Assembly: GCA_018857735.1 (NCBI GenBank)
Contig: JABMCL010001016.1
Location: forward strand, 1 to 64,000
Length of the DNA: 64,000 nt
Origin: Alviniconcha marisindica
Taxonomy: Eukaryota > Mollusca > Gastropoda > Provannidae
Direction of reading: 5' to 3'
The notes under the pieces were generated by a model. The model was not told the origin of the DNA and did no database searches. It worked only from the letters and a program-made list of their open reading frames with translations. Of this stretch, positions 58,684 through 64,000 are shown in pieces. The first letter of the stretch is position 1. Each line of letters begins with the position of its first letter. Both the position numbers and the translations under genes were made by a program.

Positions 58684-59400
58684 GGAGCCCATCTAGCTCT
58701 TCCGTCAATGTGAAACAATTTACAATTTGAGACTATTTAATTTTAACGTCTGAAGCAAAAATCTCTTGAAAGAGTGCACTTCGATTGCAAATTGAATTGA
58801 ATGCTTTTAAAGTTCATCCAATGATCAACGTTGAAATACTTTGTGTGATTAAAAACAAAAAACATTGGAAAGGCTGGGAGTGCCATTCAATAGAAAGAAG
58901 AGCTAAAAATATCCATATTTGCAGACTAGCGCAAAGTACTGTCCAAACCATTGGTTACCGAAATTACACCTCATGTACACGTTCCTGCGTTTTTGAGACC
59001 AAACCTATTTGGTTATTGGTATAGCATGAAATTATGTAATTAAACTGTCATTAAGAAGTCTAAAAATCCGCATTCAGTTGAATAAAGGCTGCACTTAGGT
59101 TTGTGCAGACGATACTTTATGTGGAAGATGTGACCAATCAAACGTGTTGTTACATCCGATGAAGGCCATTTCATCCGGGGATGTGCACAGCACGGCCATT
59201 TTGCTGAATCTGTCAACAATGTTTCTATGTTGTCGATGTTTTTGAAGCTTTGCGTGTGATCGCACCTGCCAGTATGCATTTGCACTCTGGAGAAATTTGC
59301 AGTATATATCTGTGTCACCCGTAGGGCTGTGTCTTACTGCTGAGGCCGCTCTGCTTTCTTGTTCGACAAGAACAAATTTTCTGCTAAAAAAGAAGAAAAA

Positions 59401-62400
59401 ATGTTGAATATGACACTTTCGAAAGCACTTTGCAACGGATTGTTTCTGTTGATTCTTTTAATTCTGCTTCCATACAGTTGTGAGTATTCTGTATTGTGTA
59501 CTTCACAGTATTAGGGGGTTATTCAAACATACTTATTTGGCAGGTTGGGTATTATTTCGTGGGGTGTTGTTTTCTTTTTGCTTTTGTTTTGTTGGGGGTG
59601 GGGGGTGGTTGGTAGTTGATTGTAAGGCTTTGATAAAGAGTAAGACTGTATCCAGAACCGTGTAGATCCTAAGGACAGGACAAAAACTTCTTCGTTTTTC
59701 TTTTTCTCAGTTTTTCTTCAAGAGGAGTTAGGGGAAGTAAACAAATTGTGTCATTTACCGAGACGTGAACCAACACTGAACAATTACAATCGGTTTATTT
59801 CGTTGGTGGCAAGTGTTCAGTTTAGCTCTACAGAGGTTTTAGGTGAATTTCACGCTGTTGGAGCTTACTGATCAGATCTACTTGCATCCGCATACTGTCA
59901 GTGTTAATGATTTATTTACAAGTCTTCAGCAGTTCAGGTGGATTTCCGATTTGAAACAATTCTCATGCACAAAAGCATGGCAGATTAGTGCATGTCCACA
60001 AACCAAATCAGGGTTTGCAATAACTAGTAATTTCCGGTACTTTACCGTTTTAAGTAACAGCATATACCAGAAACAAAATCAGCAATCAATCAGGCTGTTC
60101 TTTTGCTTGACCAGCTGTCAAAGAAAACAACAACAAAAAACCTAGAGTGAGAGAGAGTGTGTGTTTATGTGCAGAGCTAAACCAGCATATGCTGGTTTTT
60201 ACTGGAAAATGTTTCCCTTGTACTGGTAAAAAATAAAGTTGCTAGTACCAATACCATGCACCTGCTGAAACTGAGTGCTTTGTCTGACTTTCTGGAGAAA
60301 CTCTGTACCCGGGGTCCCAAAAAAGTGGAAGCTCTGGCTAAACAAGATCGCTTCCAGCATTGATCAAGTGAATGTCACTGTCATATCGGGTGCCATACGT
60401 GTCATGTTAGAAGTGAAAACTTTACCTGCCAGCATCCCCCCCCACCCCCCCTTCAAGTGTACAAATCCCGCAGTATGCGTGCTGACTGAAAGATACCAGA
60501 CCATTCCATTTTGGTTTGGATAAATCAGCTTTTGCTGTATGATTTTTGCTGCTCCGCTTTCATTCTAAATCAGACTGTATCAATATGGCACAATGAAGCA
60601 TACAGTCCTTTTTTCTCGCCCAACGCCGACCAAATTATCTGTATCATAATATGTTTCAAATGAAGAAGCAACTGAAATGGCTTAGAAAACCATCAGCTAT
60701 TAAGTGACAGAAGATAAAGGAGTACAACAGCGGTGGATGACAGATTTTCCGGGGTAGGGGTGAAGATGACATTGACATTGGAAAGTCTGGGGTCTCAGTG
60801 TGATCTTTGTTTTGCAGACTGTGTTGTGCCAGGATGGAGATGGGAGTGGTGAACAAATTTTATTTTTAAAAGAGAAGTGGGTAATATCCAGGGAGGTGGT
60901 CGGAATTCCTCAAGTCATTTTAAACGCCATTTTGGGTCACAAATATTAAAAATTAAAATCAACAAAACAGGCTCATATATATCTAGCGAATGAAGCCAAA
61001 ATTTGCAGCAAATGTGAAATTCATTACAGTCAGTAAAGGGTGAATTGTCAGTACACAATTGTTTTGCCAGCATCAGCGCTGAGGAACGTGCACATCATTA
61101 CTGGGAAATGAAGTAGATCTAGATCAAATGTCAGTAGCTCATACACATCCTGAAAGACACGTCTTCATTCATCTCTGTAGTTGGGGGGTGGGGGGGGGGG
61201 TGACCAGGGCCTAGGTAATGTTGACTGTACTGGCTGAGTGAGGGATGGAAGTACCAGAATATTTTTTTATTACCACAACGTGTACCAATAGTCTCAACAG
61301 TCTAGCAGAGGCTGTGTGTGTGTATGTGTGTTATAGATGGGGAAGGGAAGTTTGCTGGTACTAGCAGAGCACTACTAGTAGTGGTATCTATTGGTGGCAG
61401 TACATTTGACTGGTTATGGTGATTGTCTGGATTTCCATGAATCATGTTCGCTACATTGTATTTTTAGATGTCACATCAGTTTAAAAAATGTGTAGTGTGA
61501 TCACTGCAAATGCTGCACCACCAGTATCATTGATGACTCTCTCTTAACTACTTTTTGTTTTTGAGAACCAGTCAAACAAAATGACGGCTGGTATGTCTGA
61601 CTGACTGACTGAAATTACCATTAATCTTAATGTGAACCTTAATAAGATATTGCTTTTAATATTATAATATATACTCTAGTTCATGCTACTGCTAGTACGA
61701 ATATTAGTCTGTGTTAGGAAGGGTTGGTGTTGCAGGTGTCCCGCTTTATTATACTTGCAGCTACACAGATATCACACTTTCCAGGGAGTAAGGAAAGAGT
61801 ATAGAATCCTAGTACTATTATTTAGAATTAATAATAACATCCAGGTTGAACCGACAATGCTATAGTTTTAATCACTTTATCATGAGCGGTGCTTGTCAAC
61901 ACAGATAGCCATACAATACTGAATATACAGCCATTTGGATCTGGACTGTCTCGCACACTGATACTAGTGATAATGCTTCTTTTATTAATATGGTACACTG
62001 ATGTAGATATATAACTCAGTTATGTCACAGTTATTTTAACTGTGATACTTGGTGGTGCAGTGATGATAGATTATAATCAGTAGGGATTAGGCTGCACTGC
62101 GCTGTGATTGTTAGTTGTTACTGCTTGCTTTGCTGGGGAAGTGGTACTGGTATGTCAAATCTCTCACCTTAATTATCTCCCACCTTAACAACATACTGTC
62201 TTGTCTTGTATAAGTTGTAACTGACAAAATACAGCTTGCATTGTCTTGTCTGTCCATACATGTGTGGTAGTGGTGTTCATGTACAACTACAATGATTGAA
62301 GATAAGCATAGTAGTTAGTACTATTATTAGTATTAAAGGTCTTTGTGAGGTGACCCTGTGCAGTTGATGGGACATTAAAATCCATGAACTAACTACTACT

Positions 62401-64000
62401 AGGTTTTCAGGGCTGCCAGTCACCTAATACCATCAGACCCAAATAATATTCGATGCAAGAACCTGAAGTGTGATCCGTGTTCAGCTGTCTGGCTGACCAT
62501 TGGACCTTGGCATAAACATCAGCAGTGTGATTTGTTGAACACATTGTCTTTGCAGTAAGTTTTTTGTCAGAGGCAAACATCGTATGCTGTTGATCATGGT
62601 GATACTAGGCCTAAATCTGCCTGGTCATGGTACTGCTTTCCTTGACCTGGACTTTGTTTCAGATCAACATTACATTTGACAGATCCAGTACAAGTTTGTG
62701 AAGAAGAGGTGAAGAAGGAATGCATCAGCACACAATTTTGTGATATCAGTTGTCTGTATTGCCATAAACTGATAAAGATGACCTCAGGATAGCCCAAGAT
62801 TGCAGAGATTTTGATCTTTTTGGGGTGTGGGGTTGGGGGTATTCCCACACCCATGGACCCAACTAGTTTTAAGAGGTTTCCCTTTGAAGCAGTTCCCATG
62901 CCAGTAATTAGTGTAAAACAGTATACCCAAATTGGAAGTTAGTGATGGAATGATTGTGATGTGCAGAAAATTAGATCCACAACTGACTTCTGTATTTGTT
63001 TTTCTCTTTGATTTTTTCAGTGGGTGTTTTCCCGCAGCGTGATTCACTCTCAGCAGCCAGAACCAGAGACCCTTCAGAGCCGGAGTTCATTGGCACGAAC
63101 CAGTGTGAGAAGTTTGACAAGAAGTGTGACCCGGACACCAAGCTGTGTGAGTGGCTGACCAGTGTTGAGACATGCAAGCCAACGTCTACCAGCTCAGGAC
63201 GCAACTTGTGCTATGCTTCCTGGATGAACACCACGGAGGGCGGGTTCCAGTTTGTCAAAAAGGGGTGTTGGATGAATGAGCAGGTGTGCTATGGGAAGCG
63301 GCAGTGTGACCAGCGCCCACCTGTCCGTGATATTTACTTCTGTTGCTGCGAGGGTGATTTCTGCAACCGTAACATCACCTTTCAAAGTGGCGTGGTCAGT
63401 GTAAGCGATGGGGGTGATGCCACCACCTTGCTACCCCCAGTGCGAAAGGACAGTGAATCCCAAGTGATGAAAGTCATCCTCTACTCCATTGTTCCCATCA
63501 TTGGTGCGGCTGTCATTGTGGTGGTGCTGTTCTTCATGTGGAAGGTGAGTCTCACTGTGTCTCACTCTGTGTGTGTAACTGTGTGTGTGTGTGGTACTAC
63601 TGTATGTATGCTGGTGAAAGGACTAAAAGATGCCCTCTCCCCTTTCTCCCCATGGTCTGATTCCATCTCAGCAACTACTAGTGCAAAAAACAAAACAACA
63701 ACAAAAACATGCGTCTTGCTGTGTGTACATATAGGGCAACATTAGTTGTGTTTGTGGAGAGAGTGAATAACTGCTGAATTAGTCAGTGTATTTTTCAGTG
63801 TGTATATTTTTCAGCTTGCATTAAATATGATTGTTAGGCATATTTTCATGGGGTATAGTGCTATAACATGACTGATCATGATGATTAATGTTGAAGGTAA
63901 ATAAGTATCCCTGTGTCTGACAGCGCCACCGACGCAGCCTGTACACTGGACACCAGCAGCTGCCCACTGTTGAGCCAGGCTATGTTGCCACACCCTCTGA
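59401..64000 (+). CDS. ACVR2: Activin receptor type II (5' part; runs off the window)
   Basis: Single-pass Ser/Thr kinase receptor for activin/BMP-type ligands, at the plasma membrane. Exons: 59401-59479, 63021-63544 and 63924 to beyond 64000; phases 1 and 0. Exon 1 encodes a signal peptide (GLFLLILLILLPYS). Exon 2 is the cysteine-rich three-finger ectodomain: NLCYASWMNTTEGG, VKKGCWMNEQVCYGKRQC and YFCCCEGDFCNRNITF, matching the type II receptor order (GCW, then CCCEG..CN), with NTT and NIT glycosylation sites. The transmembrane segment follows (VILYSIVPIIGAAVIVVVLF), ending MWK. Exon 3 starts RHRRSLYTGHQQLPT, the juxtamembrane part. The kinase domain is outside the window. ACVR2A/B orthology is inferred from the ectodomain; BMPR2 is less likely. 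Confidence 0.92.
59480..63020. other. Receptor gene intron 1 with dispersed repeat fragments
   Basis: A 3.5-kb intron (GTGAGT...TTTTTTCAG). It holds a relative of repeat family C at about 60005-60180 and another at 61230-61520, short G/C runs (60436-60450, 61183-61200) and AT-rich single-copy sequence. No exon is seen in it. Confidence 0.6.

Overview
This is animal genomic DNA, most likely from a mollusc (probably a gastropod). The reasons are intron-rich genes with GT-AG splicing, an activin-type receptor, a LINE carrying a 2A-like peptide (a combination reported from molluscs and other invertebrates), tRNA-headed SINEs, SINE-like tails ending in repeated TTAC, and very heavy AG/TC and GT/CA microsatellites. 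The phylum is an inference; the genes and splice junctions are read directly.

Layout. From 1 to about 18.2 kb there is no host gene. This part holds a diverged ~91-bp satellite (five blocks between 0.6 and 10.5 kb), a degraded LINE that appears to be split by an inversion (3.4-8.5 kb), other LINE and SINE fragments, a 56-bp minisatellite (13.8-14.75 kb) and long microsatellites. From 18.5 to 22.1 kb is UTP23 (minus strand, three coding exons), a small-subunit rRNA processing factor. From 25.0 to 49.0 kb is PHF14 (minus strand, 25 coding exons, about 924 residues), a chromatin reader with an N-terminal acidic region, a PHD plus extended PHD module, and two further PHD fingers. From 55.6 to 58.3 kb is a bZIP transcription factor (minus strand, three coding exons) preceded by a 122-codon upstream ORF that overlaps its start codon. 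From 59.4 kb to the window end is the 5' part of a type II activin receptor gene (plus strand). The bZIP and receptor genes are divergent and share a ~1.1-kb intergenic segment with a palindromic CRE and CCAAT boxes.

All PHF14, UTP23 and bZIP exon boundaries given here were worked out by hand from splice sites, phase continuity and family resemblance. Every junction is phase-consistent. The one problem is a single-base frameshift in a G5 run of PHF14 exon 4.

The most unusual signal is in the introns. Almost every PHF14 intron has its own private minisatellite, and at least six of these arrays (five in PHF14, one in UTP23) have a repeat unit that contains the neighbouring exon's splice site, often with some exon sequence. 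The result is tandem banks of real-looking 5' or 3' splice sites: 11 copies at UTP23 exon 2, about 49 at PHF14 exon 15 and 9 at PHF14 exon 18. I know of no named system like this; whether it has a function or is only a mutational footprint is open.
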